From assembly GCF_000224145.3 (NCBI RefSeq), contig NW_004190427.2:123778-187777 (forward strand): DNA of 64,000 bases. Reading direction: 5' to 3'. A model generated the notes under the pieces. It worked only from the letters and a program-made list of their open reading frames with translations. It searched no databases and had not been told where the DNA came from. The translations under genes were made by a program, and so were the position numbers. The first letter of the stretch is position 1. Each line of letters opens with the position of its first letter. Below, piece after piece: positions 22,653 through 34,386 of the stretch. The DNA is from Ciona intestinalis. Lineage: Eukaryota > Chordata > Ascidiacea > Phlebobranchia > Cionidae.

Positions 22653-23306
22653 TTTTCAAGCACCGAGGCAAATAGAACTAGTTCCACCAAAATCAAAATC
22701 AAAATAATAAAAGGCACTAAACAAATACGAAAGTCTGCGATAATCAACTGTAACTTCCCCCCCAAAAAACTTTAACCTCTGCAGTAATTAAACAACAATA
22801 CGTTCAAACTTCAGCGATTCTGCGTGTGTGTCACTAAACGTAACGATACTATACGGACCTATGAACCCTATATATATATATATCTGAATATATACGCTTA
22901 TGCCACTTGCGCAATTAGCACTATAACTTATTTCTAAGTCGTAATGTCTTTTATATTTCAATATACCTTCGAATACTAATCTTGTGTTTTTGGTAAAAAC
23001 TTTCTTATAAAGTGTAGGTATAAACTGATTACAAGTCTGTCTACATTTCGTAACGGCTATTTAGACCAACTTGCGGAATATTATTGTGTTGTTTGTTTGT
23101 GTTATAAATTACGCGAATAAACCACAAGAGTGTCGCTCTTGGTTGGAGCGGTTTGATTACTCTTGTAGCTTATTATGCAGCAAAAACAAATAAAGTCTGC
23201 TCTAAGTTCGTAATAGACACAGGTAAAATCGTAATAACAACAGAATTTCCCGAAGGCCCGCTTCCGAAACACGCAGTATACATGCTGAAGTCTAACACAT
23301 AATTAG

Positions 23307-23490
23307 CCTGTTCACATGGCCAAAAAAAAGAAGGCATACCGCTTTTTTTTCGGAAAAAGCGGCAAATATTTGCTGAGTCACTTTAAAAAAAGACGGCAAA
23401 TTCGGACCAAGTCGCGAGGTGGTCCAGACGAGAAAAGTCTCGAAAAAAAGAGGCATTTCACGGCGCGCGCGTCAGTTCACATTTAGCTTT
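23307..23490 (-). repeat. Element with GTTCACATGGCC end, copy 1
   Basis: Starts CTGTTCACATGGCC and ends CGCGTCAGTTCACATTTAGC. In between are palindromic stretches such as CGAAAAAAAGAGGCA and the arms around GACGAGAAAAGTCTCG. Related in inverse orientation to 24716-24830. Confidence 0.45.
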
Positions 23491-23804
23491 GAGGTTGCGG
23501 GTGCTTGTTTTACTATTTGCAGTGGGGGTTAAGACAATGTTTAGATATAAACTAGTTTAATATATATGGTTTTCAACCAAATACGAAGTTTCAGCTTCCA
23601 ACAATAAGTTTTTCTATCTTTAGGATGCATTTAGTATAAGAAACAGTACCGAATATAGTTTGTACAGGAATGATGATCCTAATTTGGCAATGAGAAAGGA
23701 TGTGTGGTGCTACTGAACAATTATTAATCAAACTGCTATAATGCAGATGTAGTTGAAATAATGATTTTTTAACTAAAAAATTGTATGTTGAAACATTTAC
23801 TTTG

Positions 23805-24306
23805 NNNNNNNNNNNNNNNNNNNNNNNNNNNNNNNNNNNNNNNNNNNNNNNNNNNNNNNNNNNNNNNNNNNNNNNNNNNNNNNNNNNNNNNNNNNNNNNN
23901 NNNNNNNNNNNNNNNNNNNNNNNNNNNNNNNNNNNNNNNNNNNNNNNNNNNNNNNNNNNNNNNNNNNNNNNNNNNNNNNNNNNNNNNNNNNNNNNNNNNN
24001 NNNNNNNNNNNNNNNNNNNNNNNNNNNNNNNNNNNNNNNNNNNNNNNNNNNNNNNNNNNNNNNNNNNNNNNNNNNNNNNNNNNNNNNNNNNNNNNNNNNN
24101 NNNNNNNNNNNNNNNNNNNNNNNNNNNNNNNNNNNNNNNNNNNNNNNNNNNNNNNNNNNNNNNNNNNNNNNNNNNNNNNNNNNNNNNNNNNNNNNNNNNN
24201 NNNNNNNNNNNNNNNNNNNNNNNNNNNNNNNNNNNNNNNNNNNNNNNNNNNNNNNNNNNNNNNNNNNNNNNNNNNNNNNNNNNNNNNNNNNNNNNNNNNN
24301 NNNNNN
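23805..24306. other. Assembly gap, 502 N
   Basis: Unsequenced stretch in the intergenic region. Confidence 0.99.
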
Positions 24307-24715
24307 CAAATGCACTTTTGTTATTGTTTTCATGGAGTTGTGTTTTGTTATACTTTTCAATAAAACTAAAAACAAAGAACCTGTGCTATATTACAAATTG
24401 ATTCAGCAGGCACAAGGAATCTCAATTTATAACATGACTAAGTGGTAAGTTAGAGAAAAAAGTAAAGTGGGACTAGCATCTGTTGTGTATATTAGATATA
24501 TTTATATGTGTGTTTGTGTTATATGTATATTAATACATTGTGGACAACACATTTTTTACCAAATAAGTGTTTATGATGGTTTCGACTACTTTTCTTTTTT
24601 GGCAGTAGTAATTGTAAATTTAAAATCACTCTTAACTATGGGAAAATATTGATTAAATATATTGCGTACATATGGGGAGAATTAAAATATTCAATTTCGA
24701 CGTTTAAGAAAACGA

Positions 24716-24830
24716 GGCCAAATGGCCATGTGAACGCACGTCAATTCTGGCCAAAAATTGCCTCTTTTTTTGGCCTGGCCAAGTTTGGAAAAGTCTCTTT
24801 TTCGTTTGGCCATGTGAACGGGCTAAATGA
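24716..24830 (+). repeat. Element with GTTCACATGGCC end, copy 2
   Basis: Has GGCCATGTGAACGCACGTCA near its left and GGCCATGTGAACGGGCTAAA at its right, with CCTCTTTTTTTGGCC between them. It shares these blocks with the inverse of 23307-23490. Confidence 0.45.
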
Positions 24831-25089
24831 CTCACTGTGTTGATGACTAAGCTGTATAAAGAGGGAATTGAAACAGCAACCGGAAGACTATATAGGCGGA
24901 AACTGCTCGATCTATGCACAGAAGGCGAGGTTTGCGCGTATCGGCAAAATGAAACGTAAACATTAGCTGATAACGATAAGTATTTGCGATCTGTTGAATT
25001 TGAAAAGTAGAATATAATAAAGCTCATGCATGATGATGACAATCCAACAGAGCTATTGGGTCACAAGTACAATGACCAAATCCTTGTCT

Positions 25090-25534
25090 TTAAAGGAGAA
25101 CTAAAGTCAGATTTTATACTTGGTGTGCAGATGGTCCTTACTGAGCTGAATTTACCATTCCATTTTTTCCGTTTAAAACGGTACCGATTTCGAGTTATCG
25201 TCCCTTACATTTTAACTAGTGACGTCACTGGTGCTTCTTGATTGTGCGCGGCCTCTATCTCTTACAATTAAATGGAAAACGACGTGCTAACGATTTTCTT
25301 TTGGCGATATCTTGGAAACGGCTAAAGATTTTATAAAAGTTCTTTTACAGACGCACTAATACCTATAGTTTATTAATTCATCAAGAAGCACCAGTGACGC
25401 CACTATTTAAAATGTAAGTGAAGATTACTCGAAATCGGCAACGTTTTGAACAGAAAAATTGATATAGTAGATTCAGCTCAGTATAAGGACTATCAGCACA
25501 CCAAGTATAAAATCTGATTTCAGTTCTCCTTTAA
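25090..25534. mobile_element. TTAA-flanked fold-back MITE (piggyBac-like target)
   Basis: TTAA at 25090-25093 and 25531-25534 bracket a 437-bp element. Its ends, about 150 bp each, are inverted repeats beginning AGGAGAACTRAARTCAGATT. Arms at about 25094-25243 and 25378-25530 match with scattered mismatches, and a loop of about 135 bp lies between. No transposase is encoded. A TTAA duplication is typical of piggyBac-type insertion, which is the basis for the class guess. Confidence 0.75.
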
Positions 25535-25810
25535 ATTTGCGTTTGACAAAAAAAGAAACTGTTTTTCCTACACTTCAAAATAACATTATTTTCCTTATAG
25601 GACAATTTATTAAGACATCACGAAAGTAAAAGGTTTACAGTTTCCAGACGTTACCAAATGTAATAATACCATTTCTAAGACACATGCTGATTTTATAGGC
25701 TTTCTTTTTTCTTGGTTCAAAAACGAATTTGTTTGCATAACCTTACAGTGTTATAGCCACACTACGCATGCACAAACAAGTACATATTGTAATATAAAGG
25801 AACGTATGTA

Positions 25811-25984
25811 TATAGTAGGGTGGGGGAAAATGGTACACTTTTTGCTCGTAATATTAAAATATCCTGATCGCGTTTTGAACAATTATGAACGGGTTTATAA
25901 TTCTTTGGAAGTTCTTTGTTTACTACCAAATGGAAAGAGTAAATGGAATGAAAAGATGTCCCATCTTTCCCCACCCTACTATAT
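25811..25984 (+). mobile_element. MITE, intergenic
   Basis: Ends TATAGTAGGGTGGGGGAAAA and TCTTTCCCCACCCTACTATA. The centre is shortened, about 25 bases less than full copies. Confidence 0.8.
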
Positions 25985-26551
25985 AGTATATGCGGTTTAA
26001 CGCATGAAAACTTAAATGTGTTGGTCGTATGTTGAAGATACTTTTTTAGACACAGAAAGAGAGAATCATCGCTCAAAATTTTGTTAAAAAGTAAAAACAC
26101 GCTGTATGGAAAAGGTAAATTTTTTAATTAATTTTGTTCCTAAGTCAGAGTTTGTTTTGTGTTATAATATCAAATAATGAAGTCCAAACGAATGGCAGAT
26201 AAAACGTTGGAATAAAATTAACGTATTATATACCAAAGAGGCCGAAAAATACTATTTTAAAATTTGCCTGGTAGCAGAAATACGGGAATTTTATACAATA
26301 TATCATAATTCTACCAAATATAATTCTAACTTTTCTAACGAACTACTTTAATATACCTCTTCACAAAATAATACTGGCGACCAACTGTAAGCATTCAAAG
26401 CATAAGCTATTATACACATCAGTTATTATATAACATGAACTTTTAGCACGTATAGTATAAACTAGGCTGCAAATCGTGTTCGACTTGTAAAAAAAGCATC
26501 GCAGCTCGTATATAGTACACATAAAATAGCATATGCATTAAAGTCGGATTT

Positions 26552-26754
26552 AATAGTATTGTGGGGTAAGATGAGACGCCTTTAACATATAATATCCGAA
26601 TATCTTAATCGTGTTTTAAACAATTAACAACGGTCCATGGGAATCGTGAGGGTACGGTTTTATAATCCTCCTTTTGACTATTCTTTGTTTAATACCAAAT
26701 GGGACCAGAAAATAGAATAATAAAAAGAGGTCCATCTTCCCCACCCTACTATAT
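26552..26754 (+). mobile_element. MITE, intergenic, full length
   Basis: Left end ATAGTATTGTGGGGTAAGAT, interior CAATTAACAACGGTCCATGG, right end TCTTCCCCACCCTACTATAT. Confidence 0.8.
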
Positions 26755-27092
26755 GCTAAGCTATGAGTCCATAGAAAATAAACATTTTGCACTTTGAAAA
26801 GTATTTTGTAAAAGTTTGTATACTGGTGTAGGGCTTACGTCGTGTGATGTGTATTGCTCTTAGTATCAACGATTTTTAAGTACAGGATATACAGAGATGT
26901 ATTTCAGTATGAAACACTCGATTTTGCATCCGGTAAAGTTGTACATCTGCAAAAATGCAGTAAAAATATACGAAAGTTAAATTGAGTCAAAACTACGCTC
27001 ATACAAGTTGGTTTTAAATGAAAATATACACTTAATATTTGCTATTGATGGTATTTTTTTTTAAAAAAATCGTTAAGTATACATAAAAACAT

Positions 27093-27098
27093 TTTATT
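27093..27098 (-). other. Candidate poly(A) signal of the O-fucosyltransferase-like gene
   Basis: Reads AATAAA on the minus strand, about 50 bases past the stop codon. Confidence 0.5.
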
Positions 27099-27145
27099 AC
27101 TCACAATGAAAATATGCAACTAATATCCAAACGTCCTACCCTGGA

Positions 27146-30100
27146 TCAATGATTTCCACTCTCGAGCTCATGTAGCTCTCTCATTAGCTTTCTGTGCCCT
27201 CTACCGCCGTCTAGCGTGTCCAAAACGAGGCCAATAATGTTTTGATCAAGGAGTAAGCTCATGTTAGAGAGATGTAGTTTTCTATTAAAGAGGACACGCT
27301 GCGACCAAGTGCTCTGCTTCGACCAAACAAAAGTTTCACTCAGTTTCCCGATTTCCATTTCTACTTGGGATATGACGTCATTGATGACGTTGTGTTCGTT
27401 GGAAGTGTGGCCGCAAGGTCTGCGTTTGAGTAAATAAATGGGAATGTAACGTGTATTTTCCTCGCGTATAGAAAATGACAGCACCATAGTTTTGTTTCAT
27501 ACGCCTCGTTCCTGCGTACGAGTTCCCACAGCAATTGTAACTTTGTGGGTGGTTGTTTTGCTGTAGGCCGATAAGTATGTAATTTTGTGGGTGGTTTTTG
27601 TGGCCGTTAAGTGTCTTGCACAAGGACACATACGCCCACAATGGCAGCAGCGACGAGCCTTGAACCCGTCACCTCTGGGTTCAAAGCTGGCAAAATATTT
27701 TAAAATACATCGATTTCAGGTTTTCGTGATAAAGTTTTGCCGGATGGCGAACGAAACGTCAGTAATACACTGCGTTTTTATACCAGACGTGCCGCTAAAA
27801 GATTACTTGCACTATGCCTAGTAGCAGAATTACACAAAATTTCAGGTATACCTGTAGTTTTTTAGCACAAACTCGAATAAATCCTTTGCGAAATACATTT
27901 TCACCTTTCCCAATGACTTGTACTCGCTGTCTGAACGCAGTAGATTATCAAACGAGGTTTTAATCGCTTCTACAAATCCAGAGACAGAGGACGGAGCAGC
28001 GAGGTACACCGAACGTGGGTTACTGCCAAAAATTTCTTTGGATTCAGATAGTTTCACAGCTATGGCCCGAGCAATGGCTTTAGGCTTGGCGGCTCGTTTA
28101 ATGTTATTGCACATATCGGCGATCTGCGGTCGGTAATGTACTCCGCATAGGTAATGAAGAAAATCCTAGAAAAAATAGTGTTATGGCGTAAATATCATTA
28201 GTTTTAGAACCATATACCTTAAGGTTTGTTAACATACTATTATTTTGTAAAACTTATTGGAGAGGTGAATTTAACGATAACACAACGACCGTTAGACGCT
28301 GGCGAACTTGTTTCACCTTAAAACAGAAACAAAGCAGATAGCAGAATAACCATGTCGTTCCTTAAATTACTTTTTAATAAATGAGTGTAATAACCTTACG
28401 TGGCGGGCCCACATAGCATTGGACAACTTGGTTGAAGCAATTGCAGTATAGTGTCTTGCCAAGGACATACACCCACAATGATTGGCCGAATTTGGCTATC
28501 TTAGGGAGCTTTTATAAGTACTAATAAACTTACGACTTTGTCGTATCTCCAGTGAACTGCAAAGTATTTTCCACCAAGAACACTCTGGCTGAAGTCTTTC
28601 GCCACATCGCGGATGAACTTTGGGCTTTGAACGTTCCGCCAGATGGCACTAAAGAACACTTCAGCGTCTTTCTTCGTTTGGATAAACTTTTGTGGCGAGT
28701 TGAGTATCTGTTCTGATGTACGTGGATAATCGAGTCGTACTATAAAACATAATGGTAAAGTTAGGTATATACAAAACTGTATCGGGTAATGCCGGTCTCT
28801 ACTATGGGCAATACTATGCCTTCTCCAACGTATGTGCTAATATTAAAGTACAAGCAGTCGTATAATACCTTTTTAGATCAAAAATCGAATCTTTAAATTA
28901 ATGGTTATAGCGTGGGTGTGTGGGACACATTTAACAATACAATAAATTGTTTAGCTTAACTTTAGCAATACAACTTAACTGTTGGTTGTCATAAAACTGA
29001 ACGAATTGAAGCGGCTTTGTTTAGGCAACACACGCACTACTTTTTAGTCTAAATAAACAAATCAGGAAATATGGGAGCTGAGTGACCGGAACCATTTGAG
29101 CGTAAAATTTATCTTTGCCAAGATAGATATTGAAAAAAAGAAAAAACGAAAAAAATCATCACCTACAAAGTAACATACTTGGTAACTCGTAAGCTTCACG
29201 AGGTGTATGAAACAGAACACTACCCGTGACATAACGACTGTCGTTTTCCGGCCGCGCGAGGTTAAAGAAAGTTACATTCACATTCATTCAATTTTGGTAA
29301 GAGGATTAAAAAGGTTGTATTTTTATTAGGTTTGGGTAAGATGCTCTATGTTTTCATTATTTTCCAACATACCATTTGCAAGTAAACATTTTTGATGGTA
29401 TAATTTATACAATGGTTAGGATATACTTATTAAATTGTAACGCCGCTTTTGATTTAAAGTATATAAGAATTTTTCCCACACAAAGTATTCATACGTGTTC
29501 ATAAACTTACGTAATGTATAAAAGCTTACGCAAACATTCTTAAAATAGCGACGCTTTTTCGCGTCACAAAGTAGTATCTGGTTGAATCGTAACAGAAACT
29601 GCATAAGGTCACAACCCTAATCGTCATTAGACAAACTGTTTTTGTTTCGGTTATGACCTGTAGCATACTTACACGTATCATTCGGCCGTAATCCCAGCTG
29701 TCGAAACGGCTTGAGATAATGGGCGCATTTTTCCGGAGACTTGAAATGAGATTTAAGTTCCATGAAGTCAATTTTGTGTTTTTTTCCTTTGATTAAATCC
29801 CCCATCAACCAACCTGTTTCTAAATGAAAATTATAATTTGATGAGTATATTAGGATTAGGGAAAGACGAAACACGTTTCTATTCTATTTTTTTGTCCCAC
29901 TTGGTAGTAAACAAAGAACATCCAAAGAATTATAAAACCGTATTCTCACGACGTTTATAGAGCGTTCTTAATTGTTTAAAATATGATCAGGATATTTGAA
30001 TAATATGTGCTAAAGTGTCCCGTCTTCCCTCACCCTACTATATTATAAGCCATAAAATAACCAAAGTTCCACATCGTTCACCACAATACTTCTAAAACCT

Positions 30101-33100
30101 CTAGCAGGTGTCAGTTATTAATTCAACTTGTGTTTAATGTAACCACTGGGTTTGGTCCTGACATTAACTATATATAATTAAACATCTGTTATAACCGGCA
30201 TGTCAGCCGTTCCGATTTCAAACCCAAATGACCTGGTCATATCTAATTACAAATCCACGTTACACTAGTTGAGTGGTATACGTCAGAAATAGTAATAGAT
30301 ATCTTATCCACGTAGCAAGAATAAGTATAGTAAGGTAAGAAAGATGGAATCTTTTTTTGTTCTATTTTCTCGTCCCATTTGGTAGTAAACGAATAACATT
30401 CAAAAATTAATAAACTGTATCCTCACGACTCCCATAGACCGTTGTTAATTGTTTAAAACACGATTCGGATATTTGGATAATATGTGCTAAATGTGTCCCA
30501 TCTCACCTCACAGTACTATTATCCACAGAAGGGGGGGAATTGTTAACAACAAGTTCAAAACAAGAATTCAATATGTACAAAAGGTCAAGCTGTAATGCCC
30601 TATTGGTTTAGGCAACAAAAACTGGTTGAACCAGTAGGCTAAGATAGCTTTTGTATGCAGACGTCCTTACAGACGTCCGTAAGCATACAGGCATGGACTA
30701 ATTGGCTTACCTTGTACAATAACAGACATGTTTGTATTTCCTTCCTTCAAAAACTCTATAAAAAAATTATAAGATGTTAAATACAGACATATTTATATAT
30801 TTAACAGTATCTATCCGTTATTTTTTTAACCGAAATATTTCTGAAACGTTGTAATCTATTATTTTTATCTAAAAAATGTTACTACTATAAGTCATTTTAT
30901 TATATTTTGTAAAAGTTCATGGCATGCAAATGCGCATATCTGCCGCCGATCGGTCCCTAAGAGAACGATGGGCAGGACGGTCGCCGCCTAAAAGTATTGG
31001 ATTTCCCGAGCTATGTCCATTAAATGGCAATATATACCAAAAGGGTTGAAAACTATGCTGTAAGCCGGTAAAAAAAATCACTACCGATTTGAGAAAAACT
31101 CGTATTGGCTAAGTATAACTGACACATATTAGATAGGTCAAGTGTTCAATCGTAATAGTTTAAACTTCAGGAAACTACCTCTACAAGTAGTGGCGTTTTA
31201 AGATATAGAAGCCGCCCCGCGAGGCTTCTTAGTGGGCCGCTTTCTTATTTCACTAATACCCTCTGTATATTTATTTTTTGAAAAAAAATGGTGCAGTTAT
31301 GTCAAGAATGGACTTTACCACCAAATTTAAACCCTACTATAGATTACCTAATCTGTATAGAAATTCGTAAACTTGCAGTTCAGTCCAAGCAAAAATGTCT
31401 ATGGTGGGCTCTTTGTCAGTTAACAAAGAATTTTATGACGTTACAATAGACAAGATATTTAAATTCCCACGTGTTACTTACCTTCAACCTCTTTCAGTCC
31501 AATCCCCTCTTTGTACCTTGCTCCTCGTATGCCAGATTGTAAGTGAATTGCAGGTAAATATCGCATAAGTGGACCCTGGTTGAATCAAATTTCATATAAG
31601 TGTCTATACTATATGTAAATGCCGTTTCTAGGCGATTAAGTTACTGCGCAACACAACACCGCACAAAAAAGGGGCCAAACCTGTTTTTATTTTAAGTGGT
31701 TTGAAAGTGCACGAATTTCTAGAACCGTGAACTAGTTCTGTTTTGAACTGAAATGAACTGGCTGATAATATCAACCGCAATACCTTCCAGGCCACACTAC
31801 ATGTTTATGCGGGTTAAATTAAATTCGAAAAAGGTTTTCCCGTCTAGACAATTTACCACTAGATAAGTATACACCAACTTGTTGTCCACAACCGGCAAGC
31901 TAAAGCAGGTAAACAATAAACATGCATCGGTTTTTGCCACGTTTGTATATTAGCATATATGCAAGCAATATCTAAATATAAATGGAAGGTATAATTTCAT
32001 TATACTTATTAGCCTGAAGCCAAACCAATTTTTTTCGACTCCATTTTGGTACAGTACTGTGGGGTAAGATGTGGCACCTTTAGAATATGTTATTCAAAAA
32101 TCCTATTCGTTTTTAAACGATTAACAACGGCCTATGGGAGTCGTGAGGATACGGTTTTATAGTGTTGAATGTTCTTAGTTTACAACCAAACGAAATGAAA
32201 ACAGAATGAAAGGGTGTCCCATATTTTACCATCGTTCTTTATATAAACATTAACTCGCGTTGTGACATAGCCCGCTCAAACAGTCAAAGAACGTAATTAT
32301 CAGTTTTAAAGGTTCAACTGACTGTCAAACTTACCACTCCTTCCTCCTCTGCATTGAAAAATATGTCAAAACGACCATTGCATTCTTTGACAGCTTGGGA
32401 CATAGGAATAACCGACATAAACCTTCTTAGAATATCCAGGTCAATTCTTGAGCCAGCATCGACGACTGTCTTTAAAAATGTGTCTTCTGTAGGTTGATGC
32501 TCGTAAAAGTTCGGCAAAACCAAAGTCCTGTGAGCATTTTTTATTCTGATTATTTTGAGACTGCTTTTATTTCTAATGACACTTTATATGCCACTTGTCA
32601 CTTGTACATTTGGCTTACGAAAAGACCCATTAGTTCCTATTAGTAATAATTAGATTTTATATGTGCTGTAGGTCTTATAGCAAAGCAAACCAAATAAAAT
32701 GTTATAGGCAACCCTACATTTAATTGTTTAATTTACAGTTGAGAAAATGACCTGAAAGATAATGAATGCATGCATTCATAAGGTTAATTTATGATAATGG
32801 GGGAAGTATGGGTCGTTGGGTCATATTCATTAGTCGAATTTATAACAGTACTACTGAACTGAAAGGTATAATTGCACTCGCAAACGGGTAATTTACGAAA
32901 CGCCTGAAACGTAACTGAGAACTAATGTATAAGCTAGTTACAGAAAAACATGTTACCTGTTCAATAAAATGGCGAGTAAAGCGCTTTGTTGAAACCCTGC
33001 AAGTTGATTGCTGGGTCCATTGATAACCGTTGGTATTAAAAACCTATTCGGGTCAAGTCTATGCTTCGGCGTGACCGGTTTATTCCAGTTTGTGGCGGAT

Positions 33101-33420
33101 TTCAAGCACTTCCTGTCCCCAACATCTCTGGAACGGTCGACCTTGCCACCTTTTCCCAAGGCTGGCACGCCTTCAAAGTGACCTGTAGTGTCTAGTTCTT
33201 CAAACGTGTCGTTCAAATGAAACACATCCCAAGAACTTTGTGTAATAGTTGTATCCTTTATCAAGAGACTACCGTGCAAACGAAGCAATTTTCGAGCGCC
33301 AGTGGCAGGCAAAAAATGCACGCGTTCGCGGGGCAGAACTTCGGTGTTCCGAAGTAGAAAGTAGTAGCCAAACAAACTGGCGTTTATCAGAAACAGGACA
33401 CAATTTCTCATTCGGTACAT
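27146..33420 (-). CDS. GDP-fucose O-fucosyltransferase-like type II membrane protein
   Basis: Eight exons: 33420..32957, 32527..32335, 31575..31482, 30755..30711, 29813..29673, 28739..28534, 28165..27852, 27419..27146 (1731 nt, 576 aa). An in-frame stop just upstream fixes the ATG. Residues ~6-23 are a hydrophobic signal anchor (NCVLFLINASLFGYYFLL), giving Golgi/ER type II topology. A stem of ~110 residues precedes NGPSNQLAGFQQ (from 134) and NRTLVLPNFYEH, the N-terminal donor-binding motif of O-fucosyltransferases. The second motif is AVHWRYDK (373-380), where Arg377 is the expected catalytic/GDP-binding residue. The end contains SKQSTWSQRVLFNRK, which fits the third conserved region. It probably transfers fucose to luminal Ser/Thr. 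It does not look like a classical POFUT1 or POFUT2, so the acceptor is unknown. Confidence 0.78.
27430..27690 (-). repeat. SINE-like repeat next to the last exon
   Basis: Runs from AATGGGAATGTAACGTGTAT through CGTGTATTTTCCTCGCG to ACACATACGCCCACAATGGC and GACGAGCCTTGAACCCGTCA. It starts 11 bases outside exon 27419..27146, so it forms the acceptor side of that intron. Confidence 0.6.
28380..28490 (-). repeat. SINE-like repeat, partial
   Basis: Keeps GAGTGTAATAACCTTACGTG, GGACAACTTGGTTGAAGCAA and GTGTCTTGCCAAGGACATAC. It lies in an O-fucosyltransferase-like gene intron. Confidence 0.5.
29150..29295 (+). repeat. SINE-like repeat, 3' part
   Basis: Contains AAAATCATCACCTACAAAGT, TGGTAACTCGTAAGCTTCAC, AACGACTGTCGTTTTCCGGC and the tail of ATTCATTCA units. 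Confidence 0.55.
29846..30043 (-). mobile_element. MITE 33 bases upstream of an exon (29813)
   Basis: The left end is diverged (TATTAGGATTAGGGAAAGAC). The interior TTGGTAGTAAACAAAGAACA and right end CCTCACCCTACTATATT are good. Confidence 0.75.
30325..30520 (-). mobile_element. MITE in O-fucosyltransferase-like gene intron
   Basis: Left end TATAGTAAGGTAAGAAAGAT, interior CCATAGACCGTTGTTAATTG, right end ATCTCACCTCACAGTACTAT. Confidence 0.7.
32054..32243 (+). mobile_element. MITE in O-fucosyltransferase-like gene intron 2
   Basis: Left end CAGTACTGTGGGGTAAGATG, interior GATTAACAACGGCCTATGGG; the right end is worn (CCCATATTTTACCATCG). Confidence 0.65.
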
Positions 33421-34190
33421 TGGAACATATCAAAACTTTAGAAGACAGGCGTGCAGATTGTAGGTTATCGGTAAAATTATCTCCAACTTCAAATATACCA
33501 GTTAAACACACCTACTCTTTAAAACGTACATCGTTAGTATATCTGTCTTGTAGCCTTTTTATGTAAATAGCTAGATTAAATAAAGCTACCGAGTTACATT
33601 ACAAGCAACGTATTTCACAAGCAATTGAACGCAAATGCAGCAGAAAAACAGAAAAAGGCAAATTATTACTAGAAGCTGCGGTCGCTTTCCGCGTGTAAGT
33701 TTCATTACTTGATCGTTAATAAACATTCCATTGTATATACACCGATATTCTCTAAAACCCTAAATAATTAAGAAACAGTTCAAGGCGATGTTATGAACCA
33801 ATAAAACCTTCAACGGCACACTAATTAGCCCTTTAACGCTTATGTTGTTTTCTAATGCAGAGTACGTACTTCACATGCGTGTTCAGACTTCTGTCGCGTG
33901 GACTATTCGTTTGTACACACATGTCAACGAAGCCGGCCGCACAAACTGTATCATAATTGATTGACCGCGGGGCGATCGATGGCAGAATGAGAGAAAGAGT
34001 TAATCTCTTTAAATATTGGCTTGTGTCATTAAAAGACAATAGTTTGACTGCTAATCCAAACTTTTTTCGACAATTTCCGGCAGGATTAAAATAAGTCAAG
34101 CGCTTTTAACTGTTGGCTATTAGTGTAATACAAACACATACGCAGCGCGTGTCACCGACATGTCCAATATAAAAGGCTTTATACTTATAA

Positions 34191-34386
34191 CATAGTAAAA
34201 TGGGGGAAGACAGAAAACCTTTTCATTCTACTTTCTCCCATTTGGTAGTAAACAAATGACTGTCAAAGAATTATAAAACTGTATCCCCACGACTACCATA
34301 GACCGTTGTTAATTGTTTAAAAACGATCAGGATATTTGGATATTAAGTGCTAAAGGTCGCCCGTCTTTCCACACCCCGCTAGATTA
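34191..34386 (-). mobile_element. MITE, intergenic
   Basis: Left end CATAGTAAAATGGGGGAAGA, interior TTGGTAGTAAACAAATGACT, right end CGTCTTTCCACACCCCGCTA. Confidence 0.75.

Larger units (their letters stand above)
22653..27145. other. Repeat-rich intergenic region, no gene seen
   Basis: Lies between the 5' end of the SLC22 gene and the 3' end of the O-fucosyltransferase-like gene. It contains a 502-base gap, two related GTTCACATGG-bearing elements (23307-23490 and 24716-24830), a TTAA-flanked fold-back element and two MITEs. The remaining short ORFs have no homology I can recognise. Confidence 0.5.

Noticed and set aside
25026..25241. 71-aa ORF (25026-25241) and the similar 45786-45980 frame as a small protein family
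   Set aside because: The shared VLTELNL-type peptide is the translation of the TTAA fold-back element arm, which is also present inverted in the same copy.
33249..33566. 105-aa plus-strand ORF opposite the O-fucosyltransferase-like first exon
   Set aside because: It overlaps the coding exon antisense and has no independent support.
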